A stretch of 64,000 nt of DNA, from positions 78,854,338 to 78,918,337 of the forward strand of contig CM043953.1 in NCBI GenBank assembly GCA_014529385.2. Direction: 5' to 3'. The DNA is from Adiantum capillus-veneris (Eukaryota; Streptophyta; Polypodiopsida; Polypodiales; Pteridaceae). A model generated the notes under the pieces. It was not told the origin of the DNA, ran no database searches, and saw only the letters and a list, made by a program, of their open reading frames with translations. Shown here one piece after another: positions 10,102 to 19,843 of this stretch (positions within the stretch are counted from its first letter, which is position 1; the number at the start of each line of letters is the position of its first letter). Made by a program: the position numbers and the translations under genes.

Positions 10102-10650
10102 GGCTTGTAGTTATTGCGTACGGTGCGGTCCCGCCTAACATGGTCCTGGGGCTTTCCGAGCGGGCCTTGGTGACCATGGTTGGCCGGATCGGGATGCCTC
10201 CTTTGAGCCGACGCCCACCTTGGGTATGGCAGTCCTACCGGACATCCGCTGGACGGGGGCCTTTTTCTACCAGGCGAAAATCCTGGAGTACCTGGGCAAG
10301 ATTCAATACGGTCTGTGAGTTACAAGGGTTTGTCCCTCTCTCTCAGCCTTGGTCCTTAAATGCATCATTGAATTCGTTTGGTGATTTCCCGACGTTACCC
10401 TCGGGTGGCGTGACTAACAAGGGAACATGGACTGACTAACATGGCATGAAAAGACTTTTTACTCCCCCGAGGGGGAAACTTGCTTCCATTCCCCGTTGAC
10501 ATGCCACGATACGGCATGGAAGCGCTTTTCCCTTTGTCGGCAAGTCCGCAAGGTAATTTGTCTTTGACTCGTTTGCGCGCACGCGAAGCAAAGGCAGCTC
10601 CTTGCTGGCTTACCGGCTCTAGCCCAAAAAAGTAAAAAGTAAAAAGTAAA
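10102..10650 (+). other. LINE 3' untranslated region and A-rich tail
   Basis: There is no significant frame after the ORF2 stop at 10101. The region ends with about three AAAAAGT-type units (10626-10650) immediately before the right target-site duplication. The tail is a short tandem repeat, not simple poly(A). Confidence 0.8.
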
Positions 10651-10663
10651 GCCAGATACTTGG
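10651..10663. repeat. LINE target-site duplication, right copy
   Basis: GCCAGATACTTGG is identical to 4572-4584. E1 coding sequence resumes immediately afterwards. Confidence 0.9.
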
Positions 10664-10930
10664 AGGATTCACAATGCATTGCATGTGACTCTCTTGAAAC
10701 CTGTTAAGGGTGATGTGCCTGATGATGGGGAGCCTGATGAGCAACTCGAAGTGGAAGAAAACGAGGAGATCCTTGTTCCTGAACAGATTTTGGCACATAA
10801 GGATACGAAGAAAGGTAAAGTCCGAAGGTGGTTCTTGGTTAAGTTCAAGAACTATCCTACATTTGATGCGAAGTGGATGGAGGAGGAGGACCTAGCAGAT
10901 ACTCCTTAGATTGTGAAACTTTACCTCGAT
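10664..10930 (+). pseudogene. E1 linker and chromodomain-like C-terminus of pol
   Basis: The sequence after the duplication continues the E1 frame (HNALHVTLLKP), then an acidic linker and a block with ILVPEQILAHKD, RRWFLVKFKNYP and DAKWMEEEDL. This matches the order and aromatic spacing of the chromodomain at the end of chromovirus integrases. The chromodomain targets integration to modified chromatin (family knowledge). The frame ends at a TAG near 10910. Confidence 0.75.
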
Positions 10931-13208
10931 GTTTTGGTTTAGCATAGTGTACTCCAAACGGAACCTAGAAATTCAGCTTGGCCGAAGATCTGATGCAGTG
11001 GGATGCACAAGAGGGGAGTTACTCCGCTCCTTTGTCAACAAATGCCTCGATATTGATACGAAAGTCACTGATGTCTCTTTGAGCTTCAGGGATACTGAAA
11101 CCGGCCCGTAGGGCGGTAGGCGTTGGCTTTCACCCAAAATTCTTTACTTTAGACACACACACGAGCACTTCGCAAAGGAGACCTGTAACAGGAATTAACA
11201 CTTAATCACACACACGGCTCGGAAGCTAGAATGCTTCGAGCAGACGCCGACAACCTGTAGGCCCCAAAATTGGCGCCCCTTTCGGTATTTCTTTATTCTT
11301 TAGGAGGGTAAATTACAAGGTAAGGTCCTGGGAATCCTTCACGTGTATCCACCTAGATACCATTTGATTTGGCCAAATTTCGGCAGCATAACAGCCCCAA
11401 AACTTGCGCGAAACCAATTCCCCTGCTAGAACTCACTTGCACTGGCGTATACCCTCTGATTCCTGCCCAAAAACAGTAAATTCAGCATGCTGTATTTACT
11501 GGTTTTTGCCCTGTTTTCAGCCCCAAACAGTCCCCTAACTGTCCTCTACTAGTGGGGCACGATTCCCAATGGTCTTGGCGTCCGTATGGCTGAAAAACAG
11601 TAAATTTACAGCGCATACACAACGCTGATTTTGCACCTGTACGGTGAGGTTATGACCCTCACCAGTGCCTGCTTTGGAGCAGCAATTAGCTACCCCTGTT
11701 CCTGCTCAAGGAGGCTCTTGCCTCAGCACAAAAGCATGAACCCACACAACTGTACATCAGTCAAATGAGTAGCCCTCTTGTGGGGCATCACATAACTGCA
11801 CGTAGGGGAGAGAGAGAGCAGTGTGTAGTGTGCAGGGCATCACTCCTAGCACCACACTGTACATGAGAGGGAAAGGAAGCACTCCATAGCTCTTAACCTG
11901 TGACAGGTTCTCAATGAAGCATCCTCCTAGCATAAATCGAGCGCCCCCTCTTCTGCCCTTGACCTGTAATGCATCTGTGAACAAATAGATGCAAAAAGGA
12001 GAAGATTTCCATGGTTGCCAAAACCTGCGTATCGCTGAAAACGCAGCAAAACAGCCCTGTAAACACGTATCTGATGCCTTCCAATGCTGAAAATGAGCTC
12101 CTTGGACCTAGGCAAAGTCATGGGAAGCTCAAAAATGGAGAGAAATGGCTGAAAATCCAAGTTAACAGCCTCCAAAACTGCTCCAGAAAGTCAGTTACGA
12201 GTTCTCTTCTCCCAAACTTGGTAAATTGACCAAAAAGTGCCACTTGGCACTCATGCATGCAATTTCCCCGCATTGGGTTTCCTGCTTAAAAATCTCTCAA
12301 CTGGTGCATCAATTGACTTTGTAGCAGAGTACTAAAATGTTCCCCTTGTCATACCGGAGGTAATGACGCGAACACATTTCACGGCCCAAAATGGCAGTTC
12401 CCTAATTTTTAGGAGATGCTTCCGTTGGGCTCCCTGTGATCTTCTGACCATCTATCCTCATTGGGACCGCATCCAAAAGTGCAATGTGGCCCAACTGTCG
12501 GATACTTTCTGTTGGTGATCCCACCTTGACTTTATGCCTCTATTGAGTTCACTTCCTAGTATCCACCAACTTGCTAAGTGCGACGGGGGGGACCTGTATG
12601 ATCTTGCTCTGAGCCTAGATATCCTCTTACTGTACGAATTCCAGTGCCGACCAACTTCCCGTCTGCGGGTGAAACTACCATTCACATTGGCCATACAATG
12701 TCCGACCATTTGCAACTTCAAAAAGAGGGTCTCAAAAATAAAACAAAAATCATTGGAAAGAAACCAACAACTAAGGTTAGCAATTGCCACGTCCTCGTGA
12801 CAGATACTGAGAGCTGACAGTATTCTGCTGGATGACTTTATGAAATAGAATTCCTGATAATGATATTGATTTGTTCTTGACTTCTTTTGAGTGCAGGAAC
12901 TGATAGACGAAATGATTGCAGCATTTTGGTTTGATTGATCTCGAATAGACATGGTTGCAATAGGGGTTAGTCAATCGGACATCGATGAGGTCCCGATTGG
13001 ACCTAGATGTGATTGCTAGCTACATTGTCGATAAATCATGCTCTAAGATCCGAATGAATGTTGAATGTCATGTGATGTGACTGTCGATTTGGTACATGTG
13101 CTAGATGTGTGTTCCTAGTACGTAGGTACTAACAGTCAGTGTCTGCTAAGACGGTTTATGGCTTTTGTCGGTTTTGCAGGCGTAATCGCGGTTGATTACA
13201 ATGCTTTC
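10931..13208. other. Non-coding or unrecognised stretch between the E1 chromodomain and LTR
   Basis: There is no frame with recognisable domains. It includes short CA-rich patches near 11150 and 11200, and ATTGGCGCCC at about 11269, which resembles part of a primer site but has no LTR end next to it. Most likely E1 3' non-coding sequence plus an unidentified older insertion. Confidence 0.5.
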
Positions 13209-13220
13209 AAGAGGGGGGTA
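13209..13220 (+). promoter_or_regulatory. E1 polypurine tract
   Basis: AAGAGGGGGGTA lies directly before the TG of the LTR at 13221. It would prime plus-strand DNA synthesis. Confidence 0.7.
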
Positions 13221-13849
13221 TGTCACAAAGTGATGACGTGGCGGACAACAGAAACCCTAATTTCTGGCTGAAACCCTAAAATTTCTGCAAACCCTAAAAT
13301 CTGCCAAAAACCCTAATTTGTAGCAAACCCTATTTTCTGGTTGAAACTCTAATTCCAGGAAACCCTAAATTGCCCAGGAGATGCCACGTGGCAGTTGGTA
13401 CGGATTTCCGTGAATTACGGCGTGATTTGCGGCCAGTCGTACGGATGTTGCTTTTTCTCCTCTACGCAATGAGAAAGAGAGAGAGAGAGTGCTTTTGCTT
13501 TCAATTTGGCTCTCTGTGAGAGAGAGAGAGCACTAGCTTTTGCTTTCAAGCTTTTGGGGCTCTGCTTTTGGGCATCCCTTGTAAACCTTTAAATAAGTGG
13601 CTTGGGCCTTCACTTCTCAGAGCATCTGGACGCAGAGTCTGAGAGTGAATCCCGACCCACTCTCTTGTACTTTGAACTGATTAATATAAAAAGAAATACC
13701 GAAAGGAGCGCCTGTCTTTGGGGCCAATATCTCTAGGCACGGAACTCCGCCGGGCCAGTGCAAATCTATTGTGATCTGTGAATTGTTTGAAGTGGTTATT
13801 TGGTGCTGTCGCGATTGATTCTTGACTTGGAGTGTCCAAGTCTGTAACA
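13221..13849 (+). repeat. E1 3' LTR (629 bp)
   Basis: Starts TGTCACAAAG after a polypurine tract and ends TCTGTAACA, giving TGT...ACA terminal inverted bases. It contains CCTTTAAATAAG at about 13586, a likely TATA element, two short (GA)n patches at 13468-13485 and 13516-13530, and repeated AAACCCTAA-like motifs between 13249 and 13370. Immediately beyond the end, sequence matches the interior of the E2 LTR. Confidence 0.65.
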
Positions 13850-14594
13850 ACTTCTCAGGAAGAACCCTTGGTGGTTTTCCTTCCAAGCAAGAAGATCCAC
13901 AGCCTAGCGTTTTCCCTTCCCAGCATCATCGCCACAGATTCCCCATGCTAGCGTTTTTGATCCAAGCAAGCATCGCCAGAAGTCCTCAGTGCTAGCGTTT
14001 TTCCTCCATGCAGCCCTAGCGTGTTCTGGACCTCCATCGCCCTCTATGTGCATCGCGTTTTCAGCCCTAAGGATCTGCAGTTTTTAGCCCAAAAGACCAT
14101 CAGTTTTCAGCCCTAAGTACTCCCAGATTTTCAGCCATAAAGACCAGCCAAGGCAGTGTTTTCTCTTGCGTTTTCAGCCGCAGCAGAATTCAGCCTATCA
14201 GTGTTTTTGGACAGCAGATAAAGAGTAGCAGATTTCAGCCCTTAGATCGGTCTCGCCATCCCCGTCGTTGACATCGACCTAGCCTAGATTGCATCAGTCA
14301 CATGCATTCAGTTTGTACCGGTTTGTGCAATCAATAGTAGACCACTCTCGCCGACGAGAGTGGGGCCTTCGAAGGAGGGTTTTACATCATCTTTGGTGTC
14401 GTATTCTCTTCTCTCTCTATCTCTCAGTCTCATACACTTGCACGCACAGTGTCCATTCACTTGTTTGTGATCATTGCACTCGCTCATTAAGAACGGAAGG
14501 CTCTCCCTTCCATAAGAACAAAAAGGAACCTTGAGCACAGTTCGGAGCACTCATCTTTAGCAAAGTTTCAACATTCATTCCGTTGCACCTTACA
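13850..14594 (+). repeat. E2 5' LTR, right part
   Basis: From ACTTCTCAGGAAGAACCC to TTGCACCTTACA it aligns with 18409-19132 of the 3' LTR, with scattered substitutions and an extra segment of about 25 bp near 13945-13975. The U3 portion corresponding to 18028-18408 is missing because the sequence to the left is the E1 LTR. It ends directly before a tRNA-iMet-type primer site. Confidence 0.85.
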
Positions 14595-14607
14595 TTGGTA
14601 TCAGAGC
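14595..14607 (+). promoter_or_regulatory. E2 primer-binding site (initiator-Met tRNA type)
   Basis: TTGGTATCAGAGC follows the LTR end TTACA directly. It is the usual complement of the plant initiator methionine tRNA 3' end. Confidence 0.9.
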
Positions 14608-15056
14608 TTGGGCCGTGTTCTGTATCACTCAAGGAAAGAACCACAAGAATCACAAGATTTTTTTTTTGTTTGTTGAGGTCGCACCTACCCAAGTTCGCTT
14701 TGGCGTGTCGATTCCTAATCGTGTTTTGGAAGAGTGACAGGAATCCCAGGAAAGAAGTGCTTGTTCAGCCTCCCCTTGTGCCTCTTTTCACTCATTGAGA
14801 GCGGACCGTGCACTTAGCGGCCGGCCAATCGACGTGAGGTGGAAAAAAGCAACCTTGGTGTGAGCGCAAGGCCGCCAAGGGGTGCGCCTGTGGAAAAGAG
14901 CAGAACTCAGGTGAAGAGAAGATCCTTCTCAAACACAGATTGCAAGCGAAAGAAAACCTCAAGAATCTCAAGAACCTCAAGACCCTCAAGAACCCAAGAA
15001 CCCAAGACCCTCAAGAACCCAAGTTTCGTGAACTTAAGAACCAAAGATCATAGTGC
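14608..15056 (+). other. E2 leader
   Basis: Non-coding leader between the primer site and gag. It contains a CAAGAACC/CAAGACCCT-type simple repeat at about 14955-15025. A short part (about 14893-14930) recurs in inverted orientation beyond the 3' LTR at 19138-19175. Confidence 0.7.
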
Positions 15057-16456
15057 ATGGTCATCACCCGAAGCGGAATGGATACTTCGCATACAGGTGA
15101 TGAGCATGAGAGAGGCGACGAAGAATTTTTCCCACCAAGAGATTTTTCCGACCCTCCCCTTTCCCCACGAGTTATACCAAATTCTATGGAGGTGATGGTC
15201 AAGTCGATGATGGAGATGATGACACAACTAGAAAGAAAAGAAGAACGACAGGAAGCCAAGGACCGCGAACGCGAAGAAAGAAACGAAAGAATTGCCATAC
15301 AACAAGAAGCGGCTCGCATTGCCTTGGAACGCGAGCACGACGAACGAAAAGAAAGAAAAGCACAAAGAAAGGAGGAAGCTGAAGCAAGACGAGTGGCCTT
15401 GGAGGTCGAGCGAGAGGCTCAAAGAGACCTCCGCACTCAAGAATTGGTTCGACAAGTACTTGCCTCGAAGTCCGAACCAGCTAAAGATCGTGGGAGTTCC
15501 TCAAGTGGCGCAACCCACGATGCGAATTACAACAACCCAGTCACAGAAAAGTTGACTTTCAGTAAGTGTGATGGTAAGATGGATGCTACTGTTATTTATT
15601 CTTGGTTGCATCAATTTAATGCTTATTTTGCGACAACTAAGAAGACAGGAAATAGCAAAGTTTTGACGGCAGCCATATACCTTGCCGGTGATGCCATCAA
15701 TTGATACCACGCATGGCAAGAGGCGCAGTTAGCCGTGCACCTAGAGGAAGCCGACGAATTCACGCTCCTTTCCTTCAATTGGGCTGATTTCCAAGACAAG
15801 CTCAAGGCGCGGTTTATGCCACCTTAGTATCTCGCACGATTGAAGGACGATTGGCGCGCTCTCAAGCAAAGTGGTATGCCGGTTATGTCTTTTTGTAATT
15901 GTGTTTTGCAGCTAGGTACCCAATTATGCAAGTCGGATGATGAACGGCAAGAGGCATTCCTTTATGGATTGGACGAGTATATCAAGTACGATGTCGAGGT
16001 GCTCGATCCAATCGATCTCAACAAGGCGGTAGTGATTGCTCTCACATAGGAGATGAAGCACAACAAGGGAAAGCCTAAGGAGAACAAGACTTCCACAAGT
16101 ACCTCACAGACTTCTCAAAACCCTCAGAACGGTAAGAACGGTAAGAATGGTAAGAACGGTAACTCTTCTAATCAATCTTCCAATAGTCTCTCAGAAAAGA
16201 ATTCTTCCAATGAACCTAAGGGTAAGGCTAACACAATTGCTAAACCTAAGCTTACTCCAGATGAAAAGGTAGCACAAGGAATTTTAGGAGGATACATCAC
16301 GTCGGAAGAGCAAAGCACTTATTCTAAGGAAGGTCGTTGTTTTCATTGTCACATTAAGGGTCACAGAAAAGAACATGTCCTTAGCTTGACTCTAATGAAT
16401 CTAAAGAATCCACAGAACCCACTTCCTCTGTCAATGCAATTAATGATAACACGAGT
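15057..16456 (+). pseudogene. E2 gag
   Basis: ATG at 15057 opens a frame kept through 16380 with in-frame nonsense codons at 15702 (TGA), 15825 (TAG) and 16047 (TAG). Each is one transition from TGG or CAG. Residues about 45-140 are a highly charged Glu/Arg/Lys coiled-coil-like region. Then comes a gag core with WLHQFNAYF, GDAIN, FQDKLKARF and SDDERQEAFLYGLDEYIK. A Ser/Asn-rich linker with NGK repeats (about 16125-16165) precedes a knuckle CFHCHIKGHRKEH whose last Cys is lost through a one-base frameshift near 16372. It is the capsid precursor of a Ty3-type element. Confidence 0.8.
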
Positions 16457-17785
16457 GTGCCCCAAGTTTCTCCTGACCCTCCCATTGATGATTCTCTCAT
16501 TAAATGTTATGGTCATATGACGGGGCAGCGTTTTGTCATATTGTTTGACCCAGGTAGTATGCATGATGTGATCAGTCCCTCTCTTGTTGAGAAAGCCCGC
16601 CTAGAGGTTAGTCAGAAATCTCCTCTCGAGGTCTCTTGCTTTGCTCCCGGTATGGACTCTTTCATTATGAAAGAGTGTCTTGGTGTGTTGTTTTCAATTC
16701 AACAAGCTGCTTTCCGTAGAATTTTTTTCGTCTCTCCTCTCTCAGGATGTGATATGATTTTGGGCATTCAATGGTTTCGTGAGTGTAACCCTCTCATTGA
16801 TTGGGCGGAAAATACGTTCACTCTCAATGCCAAAAGTGACTCTTCCATTGTCATTCGTGGAGAGGAAGTTGTTCATTCTCCCTCTCTCATTGCTAATGTG
16901 CAGGCGAAGATTGAACGGATTCAGGAGGAGACTCTCTCAGTTTCTTCTTCTCTAAAGCATGACACAGAGGATTTGCATGATGATAAGCATGATGAATTGA
17001 ATGACAATGATAAGCATGATGATTTGAATGATAATGTTGAGCATGATGATTTGCATGATCAAGATGTGATTTCGCACAAGCCTGATGATTTGCATGATCA
17101 AGATGTGATTTCTCACAAGCATGATGAGTTGCATGAAGATGATGTGATTGTTCACAAGGATGATGTGTTAGTTGATACTTTCTCTAGTGAAGCTAACCTC
17201 ATTGCAGATTCGATCAGTCACGAAGAACCGATCTTGGCTCTCGAGCGTAGGTCTAAAGAACCCTTACAGGAAGTATTATGTGTTCGCATGATTAGTACGC
17301 ACGCATTGATCGAGTGTTTCATTCGTGATCGTTTCTTGTATTTTCGTCAGCGTCTTTATGTGATCCCTTTTCCTAGGCATGACATATTGTACGTTCAGCA
17401 CGTTTCACTCATGAATGAGCACGGATGTATACGGATTGTTCGTGAAAAGCTGAAAAGTATGCATTCAAGGAAGTCACATTCCATGTCTCTTCCTTGGCAC
17501 GACACAGTCGTAGAAAGAGCACAAGAAAGTATGAGCACCAAGCATCAGCATTTCCATTGTGTTTTGCCACAGTTGATTGCTTTAGATCATAAGAGAAAGA
17601 TTCTATCTCATTGTTTACGTGTGTGTGGTGAACGGTTTGGCACTCCGTCTATTGGTTCAATCTACATTGTATGCACAGTCTTTGAAGAAGACAAGATTTT
17701 TTCCACTCACTTTACATGGAATGGGTATGTTCATGTTTTTGCGTTGGAAATGGTTTTAGGAATTTTCAGACATGGAGATTCTTGA
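16457..17785 (+). CDS. E2 retropepsin-like domain with His/Asp repeat and unknown C-terminal region
   Basis: A 442-codon open frame that continues the upstream polyprotein after the frameshift near 16372. Residues about 15-125 are retropepsin-like: QRFVILFDPGSMHDVISPSL places D-P-G where D-S/T-G is expected, and GCDMILGIQWFRECNPLIDW is the standard C-terminal protease block. Residues about 168-235 are His/Asp-rich repeats that grow from 9- to 13-residue units (HDDLHDQDVISHK). The last about 200 residues match no family I know. There is no RT downstream. The Ser/Thr-to-Pro change at the active site suggests impaired protease or a structural use. Confidence 0.75.
   Translation: MPQVSPDPPIDDSLIKCYGHMTGQRFVILFDPGSMHDVISPSLVEKARLEVSQKSPLEVSCFAPGMDSFIMKECLGVLFSIQQAAFRRIFFVSPLSGCDMILGIQWFRECNPLIDWAENTFTLNAKSDSSIVIRGEEVVHSPSLIANVQAKIERIQEETLSVSSSLKHDTEDLHDDKHDELNDNDKHDDLNDNVEHDDLHDQDVISHKPDDLHDQDVISHKHDELHEDDVIVHKDDVLVDTFSSEANLIADSISHEEPILALERRSKEPLQEVLCVRMISTHALIECFIRDRFLYFRQRLYVIPFPRHDILYVQHVSLMNEHGCIRIVREKLKSMHSRKSHSMSLPWHDTVVERAQESMSTKHQHFHCVLPQLIALDHKRKILSHCLRVCGERFGTPSIGSIYIVCTVFEEDKIFSTHFTWNGYVHVFALEMVLGIFRHGDS
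16964..17165 (+). repeat. Tandem GATGAT-rich coding repeat in E2
   Basis: DNA units of 27 then 39 bp encode the His/Asp repeats KHDELNDND, KHDDLNDNV, DLHDQDVISHKPD and DLHDQDVISHKHD. Each unit contains CATGATGA or AAGCATGATGA. Confidence 0.85.
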
Positions 17786-18015
17786 AGAAGAAAGAAGCAT
17801 GACTCTCGATGAAGTTGAAGCATTGAAGGAGCCACGGAAGACTTTTGTCGCTTTCGGCGCGGCCCAAAGAAGCAAGCGTTGCAGACCTTTATGAAGTTCA
17901 AGTACCGTACGACCCACACATCAGAGTGGGCCAGTGAAGAGTCCCTTCCAGGATTCCGGATGCTATTGGCGATATCCCTCGATGCCATACAGTTCGGTAC
18001 CAGTACCTCACTTTG

Positions 18016-18027
18016 AAAAGGAGGGGA
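18016..18027 (+). promoter_or_regulatory. E2 polypurine tract
   Basis: AAAAGGAGGGGA lies immediately before the TG of the 3' LTR. Confidence 0.85.
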
Positions 18028-19132
18028 TGTCACGTGACACATCCAACCCTATGTGTCCGTGGACAAGCTACAGCACGACAAGGGTTCAGTCAGTCCAATT
18101 AGTCTAGATTTAGAAGTGTTCAGGCACTTTTGTGAGTCTGTTCGCAGACCGTGCATGCCCAGACACTTAGTGTAGATGCATATCCTTTGGTTGCACACAG
18201 CACGATCATAAGCATTCCCATCAGAATCCTTCAGGGAAATTTTCCAGTGCATTTAACCTATTTTCCCTATTTTTGACATTTTTCACCTATTATTTATAAG
18301 TGACTTTTGTTGGAAAGTAGGTAGGGCAAATTGAGTAAGTTTGTATATCAGCAAACCTAGACTAGCACTAATTGGCAGAAGAGGGAGCAGGAGCTCCATC
18401 GCTCAACAGGCAACTTCTCAGCAAGAACCCTTGGTGGTTTTCCCTCCAAGCAAGAAGATCCACAGCCTAGCGTTTTCCCTTCCCAGCATCATCGCCACAG
18501 ATTCCCCATCGCCACAGAAGTCCTCAGTGCTAGCGTTTTTCCTCCATGCAGCCCTAACGTTTTCTGGACCTCCATCGCCCTTTATGTGCATGGCGTTTTC
18601 AGCCCTAAGGATCTGCAGTTTTCAGCCCAAAAGACCATCAGTTTTCAGCCGTAAGTACCCGCAGATTTTCAGCCATAAAGACTAGCCAAGGCAGCGTTTT
18701 CTCTTGCGTTTTCAGCCGCAACAGAATTCAGCCTATCAGCGTTTTTGGACAGCAGATAAAGAGTAGCAGATTTCAGCCCTTAGATCGGTCTCGTCATCCC
18801 CGTCGTCGACATCGACCTAGCCTAGATTGCATCAGTCACATGCATTCAGTTTGTACAGGTTTGTGCAATCAATAGTAGACCACTCTCGCCGACGAGAGTT
18901 GGGCCTTCGGAGGAGGGTTTTACAACATCTCTGGTGTCGTATTCTCTTCTCTCTCTATCTCTCAGTCTCATACACTTGCACGCACAGTGTCCATTCACTT
19001 GTTTGTGATCATTGCAGTCTCTCATTAAGAACGGAAGGCTCTCCCTTCCATACGAACAAAAAGGAACCTTGAGCACAGTTTGGAGCATTCATCTTGAGCA
19101 AAGTTTCAACATTCATTCCGTTGCACCTTACA
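18028..19132 (+). repeat. E2 3' LTR (1105 bp)
   Basis: Starts TGTCACGTGACACATCC, itself containing the palindrome TGTCACGTGACA, and ends TTGCACCTTACA. A likely TATA element TATTTATAAG lies at about 18290. From 18409 to its end it matches the 5' LTR remnant. The left 380 bp have no counterpart in the window. Confidence 0.85.
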
Positions 19133-19180
19133 GTTAGAGAAGGATCTTCTCTTCCCCTGAGTTTTGCTCTTTTCTGCAAT
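19133..19180 (-). repeat. Inverted copy of part of the E2 leader
   Basis: GAGAAGGATCTTCTCTTC...CTGAG..TGCTCTTTTC here is the reverse complement of about 14893-14930 in the E2 leader, with two or three mismatches. It abuts the 3' LTR end. Confidence 0.75.
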
Positions 19181-19239
19181 TCTTACTTTGAGGTTGTTGC
19201 ACATAGTGAAAAAATGAGGTTCTCTTAGCCTCTTTGCAT

Positions 19240-19690
19240 CTCATGGGTGATGCCATCATTTGAAAGGAGGAGTGGATAGAGAAGAAGTCGGCTGTTCACA
19301 TGCGGCCAATGAAGCATCTTCTTGGTGACACCTTTCACATTCAATTGGGAGGAGTTCCAAGAGGATCTCAAGAAGCGCTTCTTGCCTCCACAGTACCTCA
19401 AGAGATTGAAAACGGACCTTCAGGCTTTGTCACAAATGGTAGATCTGTTATGTCTTATGCTAACCGAGTGGCGCAGCTAGGTGAGCAATTCAGGAAGACA
19501 AATGATGAATGGTTAGAGACCTTTCTCTTTGAATGGACCACTAATCAAGTTTGACGTGGAGGGGGCCAGGGCTGTGATCCAAAGTCATTTCCGAGGCTAC
19601 CAAATTGACACAACACTCTCTCTTAGATTTACGAAGCATTTGAGACAACCATCTCTCTACCTATTCTCTGAGTAGAAAAAAACAAGCAGT
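19240..19690 (+). pseudogene. Degraded gag fragment related to E2 gag
   Basis: The frame around 19300-19554 has MSYANRVAQLGEQFRKTNDEW and ETFLF. After a frameshift come IKFDVEG and ARAVIQSHFRGY. These align with the E2 gag segment running from MSFCNCVLQLGTQ to IKYDVEV. GDAII near 19243 matches GDAIN of E2. It is a diverged relative, not a copy of E2. Its 3' part carries a tandem duplication. Confidence 0.65.
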
Positions 19691-19843
19691 AGAGTAACTG
19701 AGCAGGAAGGGGTGTTTCCGAGGCTACCAAATTGACACAAAACACTCTCTCTTAGATTTACGAAGCATCTGAGACAACCATCTCTCTACCTATTCTCTGA
19801 GTAGAAAAAAACAAGCAGTAGAGCAACTGAGCAGGAAGGGGTG
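19587..19843 (+). repeat. About 125-bp tandem duplication
   Basis: The unit beginning TTTCCGAGGCTACCAAATTGACACAA occurs at about 19587 and again at about 19711, each running to GAGCAGGAAGGGGTGTTT with very few differences. It overlaps the end of the gag fragment. Confidence 0.9.

Larger units (their letters stand above)
4585..10650 (+). mobile_element. Full-length-looking non-LTR retrotransposon (LINE) nested in E1
   Basis: The element is 6066 bp, bounded by a perfect 13-bp target-site duplication, with an AP-endonuclease domain, an RT domain, a C-terminal CCHC knuckle and a short A-rich tail made of AAAAAGT units (10626-10650). The 5' untranslated part (about 4585-6257) contains three diverged repeats. 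It is GC-richer and better preserved than its host E1, whose genes are riddled with stops, so it is probably the younger insertion. It carries two apparent frameshifts (near 7120 and in the C-run at 7380-7400), so this copy is probably inactive unless these are sequencing errors. No RNase H domain is visible after the RT. Confidence 0.9.
1..13849 (+). mobile_element. E1: chromodomain-type Ty3/gypsy LTR retrotransposon, left end outside the window, interrupted by a LINE
   Basis: Domains run in Ty3/gypsy order on the plus strand: gag (about 690-1540), CCHC knuckle (1561-1626), protease remnant (about 1727-2010), RT (about 2190-2690), RNase H remnant, integrase (about 3640-4290) and a chromodomain-like tail (about 10700-10909). 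A polypurine tract precedes a TG...CA LTR at 13221-13849. No 5' LTR is visible, so the element starts before base 1. Several stops and frameshifts show it is inactive. The 2.1 kb between the chromodomain tail and the LTR is longer than usual and contains nothing I recognise, so it may hold another insertion. The element type is well supported; assigning the 13221 LTR to this element is inference from order and orientation. Confidence 0.75.
13850..19132 (+). mobile_element. E2: gag-protease-only LTR retrotransposon with truncated 5' LTR
   Basis: The right part of a 5' LTR (13850-14594), a primer site, gag with zinc knuckle, a protease-like domain with an unusual C-terminal extension, a polypurine tract and a 1105-bp 3' LTR (18028-19132) follow in order. 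There is no RT, RNase H or integrase in the 3.4-kb interior, so the element would depend on enzymes supplied in trans. This resembles plant terminal-repeat retrotransposons carrying only a GAG domain (TR-GAG type). The first about 380 bp of its 5' LTR are absent here, most simply because E1 inserted within it. Confidence 0.75.

Noticed and set aside
11265-11280. ATTGGCGCCC as a primer-binding site
   Set aside because: No LTR end (CA) directly upstream and no element interior downstream.
11092-12812. Possible insertion flanked by GATACTGA at 11092 and 12804
   Set aside because: An 8-bp match with no terminal inverted repeats, LTR ends or tail. Chance is likely in 1.7 kb.
12458-12952. Minus-strand 164-codon frame
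   Set aside because: No recognisable motif. Length alone is not convincing in this AT-balanced non-coding stretch.
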